Assembly: GCA_002451065.1 (NCBI GenBank)
Contig: DKBC01000358.1
Location: 1-12,460, forward strand
Length of the DNA stretch: 12,460 nucleotides
Origin: Betaproteobacteria bacterium UBA6910
GTDB lineage: Bacteria > Pseudomonadota > Gammaproteobacteria > Burkholderiales > UBA6910
Direction: 5' to 3'
A model generated the notes under the pieces. The model was not told the DNA's origin, made no database searches, and was given only the letters and a program-made list of their open reading frames with translations. Within the stretch, counting starts at the first letter, position 1, and every line of letters starts with the position of its first letter. Both the position numbers and the translations under genes were made by a program. This document shows positions 1-7,578 of the stretch, in pieces.

Positions 1-659
1 GCCAGCCCGAGGAAGAATGCCGCCACCATCCAGGCGGCCACCTTGTAGCGGGTGGTGTGGATGCCCATGGCCTCGGCCTTGTCCTCGTCGTCGCGAATGG
101 CGTTGATGGCCAGGCCGAAACGGGAGCGGTAGAGCACGCGCAGGGTGACGAAGGCGGCCACCGCCAGCGCGAACAGCAGGTAGTAATAGAAATAATTTCG
201 GTCAGCCACGTCGCCAGGATACAGGCGCGGGACAATGCCCGATCCCGCGCCCACGTAGTCCCAGCCGGCGAAGATATCGGCGACGGCAATGCCCAGCCCC
301 AGGGTACAGATGGCGAAGTAATGCCCGCGCATGGCCAGGATCAGGGGCCCCAGAATCGCCGCCGCGGCGACGGCAACGATCACGGAAAGCCCCATGCCGG
401 CGGCCAGGGAAACGAAAAAACCCAGCTCCGTGTCCCGCTGCAGCACCGCCGTGACGTAGCACCCGAGGCCGAAGAACAGGATGTTGCCGAAGGAGTTGTA
501 CCCCATCTGCCCCCCCAGGATGTCCCAGGTCAGGGCAAACAGCACCATCAGCCACAGGAACGCGAGCTGAATGGTGTAATCGGGAAACAGCATGGGCGCC
601 ACCAAGCCGATGCTGGCGACCACCACATACAACGCACCGCGGATCGTGCCGTCGTTCAT
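1..659 (-). CDS. livM: Branched-chain amino acid-type ABC transporter permease LivM (partial, 3' end outside window)
   Basis: Inner-membrane permease subunit of a Liv/HAAT-type importer, expected to pair with LivH to form the channel. The visible part is 219 codons from the ATG at 659 and is still open at base 1, so the C-terminus is missing. The translation is strongly hydrophobic with several membrane spans. It carries typical LivM blocks: GGQMGYNSFGNILFFGLG near residues 50-65, AMRGHYFAICTLG near 110, and the cytoplasmic coupling loop RDDEDKAEAMGI near 190-200, which contacts the ATPase. The start overlaps the stop of livH as ATGA (656-659), so translation is probably coupled. The ATPase genes livG and livF would be expected further left, outside the window. 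Family assignment is firm; the transported substrate is unknown. Confidence 0.93.
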   Translation of the reverse strand, partial: MNDGTIRGALYVVVASIGLVAPMLFPDYTIQLAFLWLMVLFALTWDILGGQMGYNSFGNILFFGLGCYVTAVLQRDTELGFFVSLAAGMGLSVIVAVAAAAILGPLILAMRGHYFAICTLGLGIAVADIFAGWDYVGAGSGIVPRLYPGDVADRNYFYYYLLFALAVAAFVTLRVLYRSRFGLAINAIRDDEDKAEAMGIHTTRYKVAAWMVAAFFLGL

Positions 660-1555
660 TTGAGGTATTTGCGCTTGCGCTTCAGCGAGAGATTGCGGAC
701 CACCAGGATCACCACCAGCAGGCTGAACAGGAACGCGGTCTGGAACTCCGCCCCCAGGACGAATCCCGCGTACTGCTCTGAGATACCCAGTCCCGCGCCG
801 GAGAAAATGATCCCCAGGAGGTTCCCGAGTCCTGCCACGATCACGATCATGAACGCGCGAACCGTGTAGGTCAGACCCAGGTACGGATGGATGATCCAGG
901 TCATGGCCACCAGGGCGCCGGCCGCGCCACAGATGGCGGCGTTGAGGGCGTAGGTGGTGGCGTAGACCCGGTCGGTGTCAATGCCGAGGATGCGCGCCGC
1001 CCGGGCGTTCTGGGCGGTGGCGCGAATCGCCTGTCCCAGCCGCGAATTCTTGAGAAACAGCATCAGCGCGAATCCCAGCACGATCGCCGCCGCGAAGGCC
1101 ACCAGCTTGATCTGCGCCACGGTCACCGTGCCCCCCGCCAGGAATACCGTATCGAGCCCCGATTCCGCGGTACGCACATCGGCCCCGAACAGCTCGTTGG
1201 CCAGTTGCTGCAGCAGGATCGAGAGGCCGAAGGTGGCAAGGATCGAAATGAAAAGGTCCTTGTCCACCACCCGGAAAATCACACCCCGGTAGAGCACCCA
1301 GCCCAGCACGAAAAGGGCAACAAAGGCCACGGGTATCGTGAGCAGCGGGTGCATGCCCGCCAGGGAAAGGTAGACCGTGACATAGCCGCCGAGCATGACA
1401 AACTCGCCCTGGGCGATGTTGATGACGTTCATCACGCCCCATACCAGGGCCATGCCGTAGGCCGCCAGCGCAAAGATGGCGCCTATCAGCAAGCCGTCGA
1501 TCAGGAGCTGCAGGTTGAAAACCGGCGCCTGCAGCAGGACCTGGATATTGTCCAC
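656..1555 (-). CDS. livH: Branched-chain amino acid-type ABC transporter permease LivH
   Basis: Second inner-membrane permease of the Liv-type importer, 299 residues, the usual length for LivH. The start is GTG at 1555 (VDNIQVLLQ); no nearby ATG gives a full-length protein and no strong Shine-Dalgarno sequence is seen. Family blocks include the N-terminal LIGAIFALAAYGMALVWGVM and NIAQGEFVMLGGYV (residues about 23-58), the coupling loop RATAQNARAARILGID near 180, and GLGNLLGIIFSGAGLG near 245. The protein ends in a basic tail (KRKRKYLK). It lies 48 bp after the binding-protein gene and overlaps livM by 4 bp, so the three probably share one leftward transcript. The substrate could be a branched-chain amino acid, an aromatic acid, an amide or a dicarboxylate; permease sequence alone cannot say. 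Confidence 0.95.
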   Translation of the reverse strand: MDNIQVLLQAPVFNLQLLIDGLLIGAIFALAAYGMALVWGVMNVINIAQGEFVMLGGYVTVYLSLAGMHPLLTIPVAFVALFVLGWVLYRGVIFRVVDKDLFISILATFGLSILLQQLANELFGADVRTAESGLDTVFLAGGTVTVAQIKLVAFAAAIVLGFALMLFLKNSRLGQAIRATAQNARAARILGIDTDRVYATTYALNAAICGAAGALVAMTWIIHPYLGLTYTVRAFMIVIVAGLGNLLGIIFSGAGLGISEQYAGFVLGAEFQTAFLFSLLVVILVVRNLSLKRKRKYLK

Positions 1556-1566
1556 TAGGGGAGCGA

Positions 1567-1578
1567 CCCCGCGCGGGG
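1567..1578. repeat. GC palindrome between binding-protein gene and livH
   Basis: CCCCGCGCGGGG is a perfect 12-bp palindrome in the 48-bp gap. In the minus-strand transcript it can be extended by flanking GCGA and TCGC with an internal bulge. No T-run follows, so a simple intrinsic terminator is not supported. A stem here could protect the 3' end of the binding-protein message or reduce read-through into livHM, giving more receptor than permease. That role is inference from its position. Confidence 0.4.
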
Positions 1579-1603
1579 CGGGATCGCCTCTCTCAGGAGC
1601 CGC

Positions 1604-2863
1604 TTATTGGCGCTTTTGCCAGGTGGGCGTCGGATAGATCAGCTTGGACTGTGCCCACTGGGACGGCGCCACCACTTTGTATTCGCCGTCCTGCACTTGG
1701 TACAGGACCATGGACTTGGCCACGTTCTTCCCGGTCTCGTCGAACTTGACCGGACCGTAGAAGGTCTTGAGGTTGGTCTTGGCGATGGCATCGCGCACCT
1801 TCTCCGGATCAAAGGATTGAGCCCTCTGGAACGCGTCCACGAACACCAGCACGGACGCGGTGGACTCGGCAGCCTGGTAGGGCGGGACATAGCCGAATTC
1901 CTTGGCAAAGCGGGACCCGTAGTTCTTGGCAGTGCCGAACCACTTGTCCTCGTAAGTGAGATCGTCGTCCCACTGGCTCGCGCACACCGCGTACTCGGAG
2001 GCCTTGCCGAACTTCTCTGTGATCTGGGCCGAGTCGCAGTGGGTCATGGCCAGCATCGGCACGTTCACTTTCTGGTCCGCGACCTGGCGTACGCCGAGCG
2101 CCGCTCCCTTGGCGTGGCCGGAAACCACCAGCAGGTCGGGCTTCAGTGCCTTGACCTTGGTCAGAGTCGCCGACATGTCGTTGAGCTCGGGGGGCAGCTT
2201 GTCGTCGATGACCACCTTCATGCCGTATTTCTTGGCATCCTCCAGCACGCCGGCGCGCACGTCCTGGGAGAAGTTGTCGTTCTCGATGGCAACGGCGATC
2301 CGCATGTCGGAGGGCTTCTTGCCATGCTTCTTCGCCTGCTCCGCGAGAAGGTTGACCGCCTCCCGCAGGTAGTAGTCCGAGGTGTTCAGCACCGCGAACA
2401 GATAGCGGTAGCCGTTCTCAAACAGGCCCCGGTCGGCACCATTGCCCTCCACCATGGGAATCTTGTACTTCTCGGTGACCGGTGCGATGGCCTTGGTGAG
2501 GCCGGAGCTGTAGGGCCCGAGCACGAACTTGATGCCGTCCTGGTTGATGAGGCGCTCCACCAGCTGCGCGCCACGGGCGGACGTGGACTCGTCGTCGTAA
2601 TAGACGATTTCCAGCTTGTAGGACTTGCCGTTCACTTTGACGCCGCCCATCTCGTTGATGCGCTTTACCGCCAGCTGATACCCGTCCAGGGTGTTCTTGC
2701 CGTTGGTGGAGTACTTGCCGGTGATGGATATCGCGGCGCCGAGATAGATCGTGTCGCCCTCGACCTTGGCGAAAGCGGGCTGGGCAGCGGCCAAGGCCAG
2801 GCCTAGCGCCCCCGCAATTACCGCGCCGCGGAAAGACTTGATCTGGGAAGTGATTCCCTCCAT
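1604..2863 (-). CDS. Periplasmic substrate-binding protein of a Liv-type ABC transporter
   Basis: Periplasmic receptor (type I binding protein, Peripla_BP_6/LivK family) that captures the ligand and delivers it to LivHM. The start chosen is ATG at 2863, because AGGAGGA (2875-2869) lies 5 nt upstream; an in-frame ATG at 2938 adds 25 residues with no such site. The 419-residue product has a Sec signal peptide with a hydrophobic core ending QPAFA, cleaved near residue 32. The mature start KVEGDTIYLGAAISITGKYS is typical, as are YDDESTSARGAQLVERLI, GPYSSGLTKAIAPVTEKYKIP and the C-terminal YPTPTW. The mature chain has two cysteines (THCDSAQ and AVCASQW). The ligand is not known; the neighbouring gcdH suggests a compound degraded through glutaryl-CoA, which is inference only. 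Confidence 0.94.
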   Translation of the reverse strand: MEGITSQIKSFRGAVIAGALGLALAAAQPAFAKVEGDTIYLGAAISITGKYSTNGKNTLDGYQLAVKRINEMGGVKVNGKSYKLEIVYYDDESTSARGAQLVERLINQDGIKFVLGPYSSGLTKAIAPVTEKYKIPMVEGNGADRGLFENGYRYLFAVLNTSDYYLREAVNLLAEQAKKHGKKPSDMRIAVAIENDNFSQDVRAGVLEDAKKYGMKVVIDDKLPPELNDMSATLTKVKALKPDLLVVSGHAKGAALGVRQVADQKVNVPMLAMTHCDSAQITEKFGKASEYAVCASQWDDDLTYEDKWFGTAKNYGSRFAKEFGYVPPYQAAESTASVLVFVDAFQRAQSFDPEKVRDAIAKTNLKTFYGPVKFDETGKNVAKSMVLYQVQDGEYKVVAPSQWAQSKLIYPTPTWQKRQ

Positions 2864-2890
2864 GGTGGTCCTCCTATATGTATCTAGTAA

Positions 2891-2919
2891 TTTATGTTGC
2901 CGGCGGCCCATGCACGCAA
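2891..2919 (-). promoter_or_regulatory. Possible promoter of the binding-protein/livHM operon
   Basis: Read leftward, TTGCGT (2919-2914) and CATAAA (2896-2891) are separated by 17 bp, a sigma70-like arrangement 27 bp upstream of the start codon. The matches are weak (3/6 and 4/6), but this is the AT-rich part of an otherwise GC-rich gap. The -35 element lies inside the dyad at 2911-2934, as would fit repression or activation at this site. Confidence 0.3.
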
Positions 2920-2934
2920 AAATATTGCGGTGCA
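2911..2934. promoter_or_regulatory. Imperfect dyad, candidate operator in the divergent intergenic region
   Basis: The outer arms are TGCA at 2911-2914 and 2931-2934, with inner arms GCAA (2916-2919) and TTGC (2925-2928). The inner arms and AT-rich centre form a near-symmetric 13-bp core. The element lies 48 bp upstream of the binding-protein start and overlaps a possible -35 hexamer. The size and symmetry fit a dimeric regulator, but no regulator gene is in the window and the binding family cannot be named. Confidence 0.35.
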
Positions 2935-2997
2935 TCACCGCTGAGCCCCGTCATCCGTGCGATAACGGAATCGTTTTGACAACGCCTGCGCTGCTTA

Positions 2998-3025
2998 GCT
3001 CCCGCCGCCTGGGGACGGCGGGAGC
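2998..3025. repeat. Perfect 10-bp hairpin in the divergent intergenic region
   Basis: GCTCCCGCCG (2998-3007) and CGGCGGGAGC (3016-3025) are exact inverted repeats around the 8-nt loop CCTGGGGA. The stem is very stable. It is followed on the plus strand by CGCCCGAATCTTATA, with no U-tract, and lies about 165 bp before gcdH and 135 bp before the binding-protein gene. It may be a leader structure, an insulator between the divergent units, or a terminator-like element. The sequence shows the hairpin; its role is unknown. Confidence 0.45.
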
Positions 3026-3190
3026 CGCCCGAATCTTATAGCACACAAACAAAATCCCGGTCGAGCCAGCCGAACGGGCGCCTGCGGCACCCGCCTCTCG
3101 GCCCGGGCGACGTAAAATGTGGTCTCCCGCCCGGCGCGATCGGTCGCTTATCCGGAGTGGACAGACACCTTGGGGACTCAGGAGGCATTC

Positions 3191-4384
3191 ATGCATAGAG
3201 ATCATCCCGGGACCAGGCCGGGCTTCCCGTGGGACGACCCGCTGCTCCTCGAGGATCAACTCACCGACGACGAGCGCATGGTTCGGAACGCCGCGCGGGA
3301 GTATTGCCAGGACAAGCTCCTGCCCCGGATCGTCGAAGCCAACCGCCATGAACACTTCGACCGCGGAATCCTCGACGAGATGGGGGCTCTCGGTTTCCTG
3401 GGCTCCACCATCGACGGCTACGGTTGCGCCGGAGTCAATCACGTGTGCTATGGGCTCATTGCCCGGGAAGTGGAGCGGGTGGATTCCGGCTACCGGTCCG
3501 CCATGAGCGTGCAATCGAGCCTGGTCATGCATCCCATACATGCCTACGGCACCGAGGCCCAACGCGAGAAATTCCTGCCTCGGCTCGCCACCGGAGAATG
3601 GGTGGGATGCTTCGGTCTTACCGAGCCCAACCACGGCTCCGACCCGGCCGGCATGCAGGCCCGGGCGCGCGAGGCGGACGGCGGCTACCTGCTCCACGGC
3701 CAGAAGATGTGGATCACCAACGCGCCCATCGCCGACGTGTTGGTGGTTTGGGCCAAGGACGACGCGGGCGAAATCCGCGGCTTTATTCTGGAAAAGGGGA
3801 TGAAGGGCCTCGCCGCGCCCAAGATCGAGGGCAAGATGTCGCTGCGCGCTTCGGTCACCGGCGAGATCGTGATGGACGAGGTTTTCGTTCCCGAGGAGAA
3901 CGCCTTCCCCGAGATTCGCGGCCTCAAGGGACCCTTCGGCTGCCTCAACAAGGCGCGCTTCGGCATCGCCTGGGGCGCACTGGGTGCCGCCGAGTTCTGC
4001 TGGCACGCCGCACGCCAGTACACTCTGGATCGCACGCAGTTCGGCCGGCCCCTGGCGGCGAACCAGCTGGTCCAGAAAAAGCTGGCGGACATGCAGACCG
4101 AGATTACCCTCGGCCTGCAGGCGGTGCTTCGCCTGGGACGGCTCATGGACGACGGGCGCGCGGCGCCGGAGATGGTCTCCCTGCTGAAGCGCAACAACTG
4201 CGGCAAGGCGCTGGACATCGCCCGCCTGGCCCGGGACATGCACGGCGGCAACGGCATTGCCGACGAGTACCACGTCATCCGCCACGTGATGAACCTGGAG
4301 ACGGTGAACACCTATGAGGGCACCCACGACATCCACGCCCTCATCCTGGGCCGCGCCCAGACCGGAATCCAGGCCTTCAGCTGA
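3191..4384 (+). CDS. gcdH: Glutaryl-CoA dehydrogenase (decarboxylating)
   Basis: FAD-dependent acyl-CoA dehydrogenase that converts glutaryl-CoA to crotonyl-CoA and CO2, passing electrons to electron-transfer flavoprotein. It acts in lysine/tryptophan, glutarate and anaerobic aromatic degradation. The start is ATG at 3191, with GGAGG (3181-3185) 5 nt upstream; an ATG at 3119 in frame lacks a site and adds 24 residues. The product has 397 residues, normal for the family. [16 protein letters not shown] (95-110) holds Glu95, Arg102 and Ser103, matching human GCDH Glu87, Arg94 and Ser95, which bind the glutaryl carboxylate. [14 protein letters not shown] (139-152) and [11 protein letters not shown] line the flavin site. 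[17 protein letters not shown] carries the catalytic base Glu376. This residue set separates it from ordinary acyl-CoA dehydrogenases. A CoA-transferase that could form its substrate lies downstream at 7579. Confidence 0.95.
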   Translation: MHRDHPGTRPGFPWDDPLLLEDQLTDDERMVRNAAREYCQDKLLPRIVEANRHEHFDRGILDEMGALGFLGSTIDGYGCAGVNHVCYGLIAREVERVDSGYRSAMSVQSSLVMHPIHAYGTEAQREKFLPRLATGEWVGCFGLTEPNHGSDPAGMQARAREADGGYLLHGQKMWITNAPIADVLVVWAKDDAGEIRGFILEKGMKGLAAPKIEGKMSLRASVTGEIVMDEVFVPEENAFPEIRGLKGPFGCLNKARFGIAWGALGAAEFCWHAARQYTLDRTQFGRPLAANQLVQKKLADMQTEITLGLQAVLRLGRLMDDGRAAPEMVSLLKRNNCGKALDIARLARDMHGGNGIADEYHVIRHVMNLETVNTYEGTHDIHALILGRAQTGIQAFS

Positions 4385-4883
4385 ACTCGGCCCCCGGGGC
4401 AGGCCGCGGCACCGGAATAGATCCGCGCCGTCTCCGGAGGCTGCGCCGGCAGCGCCACCTGAGCCACGGCCCCATTGCCGCCTTCGACCTCGCTGCGCTG
4501 GCGGAACTGCCGGGATCGCCGCCGGTGAGCGATTCCGCCAATCGCGCCGCCAAACTGATCCTGCCCTGCGCGGCGGCTGGATACGCCCCCGGCTTCAGGC
4601 TGTGGACACAGCACTGCCCCCGCTGCCGGCGGACGGCGACTCCCGATTTGGGACGAATTCTCAGGAAAGCGCCTGAACTACGGGTTGCCCATCGACGGGG
4701 AAAAGCGTTAGCGTGGCTCATGGCGGCTCCCGTGGGGACGAAGGCCGCCGTGAGGAAATGCGCAATGCCGGCTTCGGGGAAAACACCGGCCGACGTCTAC
4801 AATTTGATAGGAATGGGAACGGTGACGGCCACCATTCGCATGGTCCTCTGACAAACAACAATGAAGATTGCGCCGCTCTTGAC
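4385..4883. other. 499-bp intergenic stretch with no recognisable gene
   Basis: No conserved protein, RNA gene or clear rho-independent terminator was seen between gcdH and the yfiR-like gene. One plus-strand frame stays open from just after gcdH to 4851 and has high third-position GC at about 4462-4590 (HGPIAAFDLAALAELPG...); the only obvious ATG or GTG starts lie inside it, such as GTG at 4525. I do not recognise the translation, which turns into arginine-rich low-quality sequence. It could be a gene remnant or chance openness in GC-rich DNA. A TACAAT hexamer at 4798-4803 resembles a -10 element without a convincing -35, and could drive the downstream signalling pair. Confidence 0.5.
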
Positions 4884-5420
4884 ATGCCTTCCGTGACGCC
4901 CAGGGGCCACGCCATGGGGGCGATCCTCGCCCTCGCCTGGACCTTGCATGCGGCGCCCCTGTCCGCCGCCGAGGCGCGGCAGGAGTATGACGTCAAGACT
5001 GCGTTCCTCTACAACTTTGCCCTGTTTACCGAGTGGCCCGACCAGACACCTCCCGGCGTGGTTTACTGCCTCCTGGGCGAGGACCGGTTCGGCCCGGCGC
5101 TGGATGCCCTCGAGTCCGGCCGGCTGCGGGGCGCGCCGGTCGAGGTCCGCCGGCTGTCCGCGACGGACAGTATTGCGAAGTGCCACGTGGTCTTCATCGG
5201 TGCCTGGGACCCGGCCGCCCTGCGGCAGGGTGTCGAGGCGGCGAAGGGACTTCCGGTGCTGACCGTGTCCGATGCGCCCCAGGCCATCGATTCGGGCGTT
5301 ATGATTGCAATGACATATGAAACGAGCCGGGTGGTGTTCGAAGTGAACCTCGACGCAGTGAAGCAGGCCGGTCTGGCGCTCAGCTCCAAGCTGCTGCGGC
5401 TGGCGCGGGCAGTGCACTGA
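4884..5420 (+). CDS. YfiR-like periplasmic protein (DUF4154), probable regulator of the downstream cyclase
   Basis: Small exported protein of the YfiR/DUF4154 family. In Pseudomonas aeruginosa, YfiR sits in the periplasm and represses the diguanylate cyclase YfiN (TpbB). From ATG 4884 it is 178 residues, close to the usual 180-190, with a hydrophobic signal segment ([20 protein letters not shown]). Family marks are [15 protein letters not shown] (38-52), [11 protein letters not shown] (60-70), the AKCHVVFIG strand (98-106), LPVLTVSD (123-130) and [22 protein letters not shown] (150-171, helix near the end). An ATG at 4914 with AGGGG upstream is an alternative start. Only two cysteines are present (62 and 100). 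Ten bases separate it from the CHASE8-bearing GGDEF/EAL gene, which strongly supports the partner assignment. No YfiB-type lipoprotein is adjacent. Confidence 0.88.
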   Translation: MPSVTPRGHAMGAILALAWTLHAAPLSAAEARQEYDVKTAFLYNFALFTEWPDQTPPGVVYCLLGEDRFGPALDALESGRLRGAPVEVRRLSATDSIAKCHVVFIGAWDPAALRQGVEAAKGLPVLTVSDAPQAIDSGVMIAMTYETSRVVFEVNLDAVKQAGLALSSKLLRLARAVH

Positions 5421-5430
5421 GGCCGCGGAC

Positions 5431-7560
5431 ATGCGCCCCCTCCGCAACCTTACGCTGCGCTCCAAGCTGATTGCCATCAACGGCGTCACCATCGGCATTG
5501 TGATGCTGATGCTCGGCGGCGGCCTCGCCGCCGCCGAATATTACCTTTCCCGGGAGGCCATGCTTTCGGACCTGCAGGTGCAGGCTCGGGTCCTGGCGGA
5601 AAACAGTAACGCCGCCCTGGCATTCGGCGACGACCAGGCGGGAAAGGAAATCCTGTCCGCCCTGCGCGTGGCGCCCCACGTCCGGTACGCGGCCCTGGTC
5701 ACGTCCGACAATAAGATTCTCGCCAGCTATCGGCGGGATCCTGGGGAAGCGTTTTCGCCCCCTTCCATCCCCGTCAATCGCGTTCACCTGCTCTCGGCGG
5801 GTGGCATCGACGTGTTTGAGGATGTCATTGCGTCGGGACGGCGTCTGGGCGTGCTGCACCTGTCCGCTGACCTCTCGCTGCTGAACGAGCGGCTGGCCGG
5901 CTACCTGGTTGCCCTGCTGCTCATCGCGGCGCTTGCCTTGACCGTGGCCATCGGGATGGTGCGCCGGCTTCAGGCCAGCATCACCGGTCCTCTCGTGAAT
6001 TTGGCGCGGGTGACCCGCGAGCTGTCAAAGGACAAGGATTTCTCCGTGCGGGTCCCGGTGGCGTCGAAGGACGAGATCGGGGAGCTGGCCGCAGGCTTCA
6101 ACGACATGCTGGCCCAGATCCAGAGCCGGGAGTCGGACCTGGCCCGGGAACTCCAGGAGCGCCGGCGGGCCGAGGAGCGGCTGCACCTCCTGGCCCACTA
6201 CGACACCGTGACCCGGCTCACCAACCGTCACTACTTCAACGAGCGGCTGCGGCTGGCAGTCGAGCGGGCCGCGCGCTTCGACGAGCCCATGGCGGCCGTG
6301 TTTCTGGACCTGGACAACTTCAAGATCGTCAATGACACCTTGGGCCACCCGGTGGGAGACGGCGTGCTCCAGGAAGTCGCCAAGCGCCTCACCGGCGTGC
6401 TGCGGACCGGCGACACGGTGTCGCGCATCGGCGGGGACGAGTTCGCCCTCATCCTGGAGAACGTGAAACACGCGGCTTCGGCCGCGGCGGTGGTGCGCAA
6501 GTGCGTGCAGGTCCTGACCGAACCCATGAACATCCAGGGACACGAGCTGTTCGTCAGTGCCAGCGCCGGCTTCAGCCTCTGCCCCAACGACGCCACCGAC
6601 ATCCAGCAACTGCTGCAGAACGCGGATACGGCCATGTACCACGCCAAGGCCAGGGGCAAGAACACGTTTCAGGCTTATTCGGCGGAGCTGAAGGGGGAGG
6701 TGGTGAGGCGCCATACCATCGAGACCACCCTGCGCCGGGCGCTGGAGCGCAACGAATTGAGTCTGGTGTTCCAGCCCCAGGTCGACCTCTCCACCCGCAC
6801 CATCGTGGGAGCCGAGGCCCTGTTGCGCTGGGAGAATCCCGAAATGGGCACCCTCATGCCCATAGACTTCATCCCCATCGCTGAAGAGTCGGGGCTGATC
6901 GTGCTCATCGGCCACTGGGCCCTGCGCAGGGCGTGCGCCCAGGCCAAGGCCTGGAGCATGGCCGGATATCGTATCCGGGTCGCGGTGAACCTTTCTCCCC
7001 GCCAATTCCGCACCGACGACCTGGTGGAGAGAACGCTTTCGATTCTCGCCGACAGCGGGCTGGAGCCGGACCTGCTGGAACTGGAACTCACCGAGGGCGC
7101 GTTAATGGACGCCAGCGAGGACACGCTCTCCAAGGTGCGCAAGCTGAGGGAGGCGGGGGTGCACCTAGCCATCGACGATTTCGGCACCGGTTATTCCTCC
7201 CTGAGCTACCTCAAGCATCTTCCCATCACCGCCATCAAGATCGACCAGGCCTTCGTCCGGGGGTTGCCGGAGAAAACCCAGGAGAGCGCCATCGTGCGCG
7301 CCATCATCGCCATGGCCCGCAGCATGGGCCTCACGGTGACTGCGGAGGGCGTGGAAAACCAGGAACAGACGCGCTTTCTGGTGCGCTACGGCTGCACCCT
7401 CGCCCAGGGCCACCTGTTTGGCCGTCCCAGCGACGGCACAATTTTCACCGCGCTGCTGGAGAGCCCCGACCCGTTTGCCTTCCTCAGGCCGATCATCGAG
7501 CGCGACCGGCTGCGGGGCCTCACGGACACCACCCCCTCCGGCTCCTATTTCGTTCCCTGA
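5431..7560 (+). CDS. Membrane c-di-GMP signalling protein: CHASE8-like, HAMP, GGDEF and EAL domains
   Basis: Inner-membrane protein of 709 residues predicted to make and/or degrade cyclic di-GMP. Order: membrane helix (about 12-34), periplasmic CHASE8-like sensor (about 38-150, with [14 protein letters not shown]), second helix (156-177), HAMP (about 178-230), a short charged linker, GGDEF (about 250-415) and EAL (about 425-680). The cyclase site GGDEF (334-338) is intact and the RTGD inhibitory site (325-328) lies exactly five residues before it. The phosphodiesterase motifs are also intact: EALLRW (462-467), NLSPRQF (520-526), ELTEG (552-556), DDFGTGYSS (582-590), Lys603 and TAEGVE (637-642). 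The N-terminal half resembles YfiN, which normally stops after GGDEF; here an EAL is added. The YfiR-like protein encoded 10 bp upstream probably binds its periplasmic domain. Net activity cannot be read from sequence. Confidence 0.93.
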   Translation: MRPLRNLTLRSKLIAINGVTIGIVMLMLGGGLAAAEYYLSREAMLSDLQVQARVLAENSNAALAFGDDQAGKEILSALRVAPHVRYAALVTSDNKILASYRRDPGEAFSPPSIPVNRVHLLSAGGIDVFEDVIASGRRLGVLHLSADLSLLNERLAGYLVALLLIAALALTVAIGMVRRLQASITGPLVNLARVTRELSKDKDFSVRVPVASKDEIGELAAGFNDMLAQIQSRESDLARELQERRRAEERLHLLAHYDTVTRLTNRHYFNERLRLAVERAARFDEPMAAVFLDLDNFKIVNDTLGHPVGDGVLQEVAKRLTGVLRTGDTVSRIGGDEFALILENVKHAASAAAVVRKCVQVLTEPMNIQGHELFVSASAGFSLCPNDATDIQQLLQNADTAMYHAKARGKNTFQAYSAELKGEVVRRHTIETTLRRALERNELSLVFQPQVDLSTRTIVGAEALLRWENPEMGTLMPIDFIPIAEESGLIVLIGHWALRRACAQAKAWSMAGYRIRVAVNLSPRQFRTDDLVERTLSILADSGLEPDLLELELTEGALMDASEDTLSKVRKLREAGVHLAIDDFGTGYSSLSYLKHLPITAIKIDQAFVRGLPEKTQESAIVRAIIAMARSMGLTVTAEGVENQEQTRFLVRYGCTLAQGHLFGRPSDGTIFTALLESPDPFAFLRPIIERDRLRGLTDTTPSGSYFVP

Positions 7561-7578
7561 CGCCGACTTTCTCGTTTC

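Noticed and set aside
1607..2806. 399-codon open frame on the plus strand opposite the binding-protein gene
   Set aside because: Antisense shadow of a well-supported gene with signal peptide and ribosome site on the minus strand.
2976..2981. TTGACA as a consensus -35 for gcdH
   Set aside because: The sequence 16-18 bp downstream is GC-rich and falls in the hairpin arm; no acceptable -10 is present.
2951..4336. Long open frame on the minus strand across gcdH
   Set aside because: It lies opposite a gene with intact catalytic motifs and a good ribosome site; its translation is His/Gly/Val-rich with no family features, as expected of a high-GC antisense shadow.
4640..4883. c-di-GMP (GEMM) riboswitch upstream of the signalling pair
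   Set aside because: I looked because of the downstream genes, but the characteristic conserved core and paired helices were not found.
4879..4884. TTGACA just before the yfiR-like start
   Set aside because: It overlaps the chosen start codon and no -10 follows at proper spacing; probably chance.
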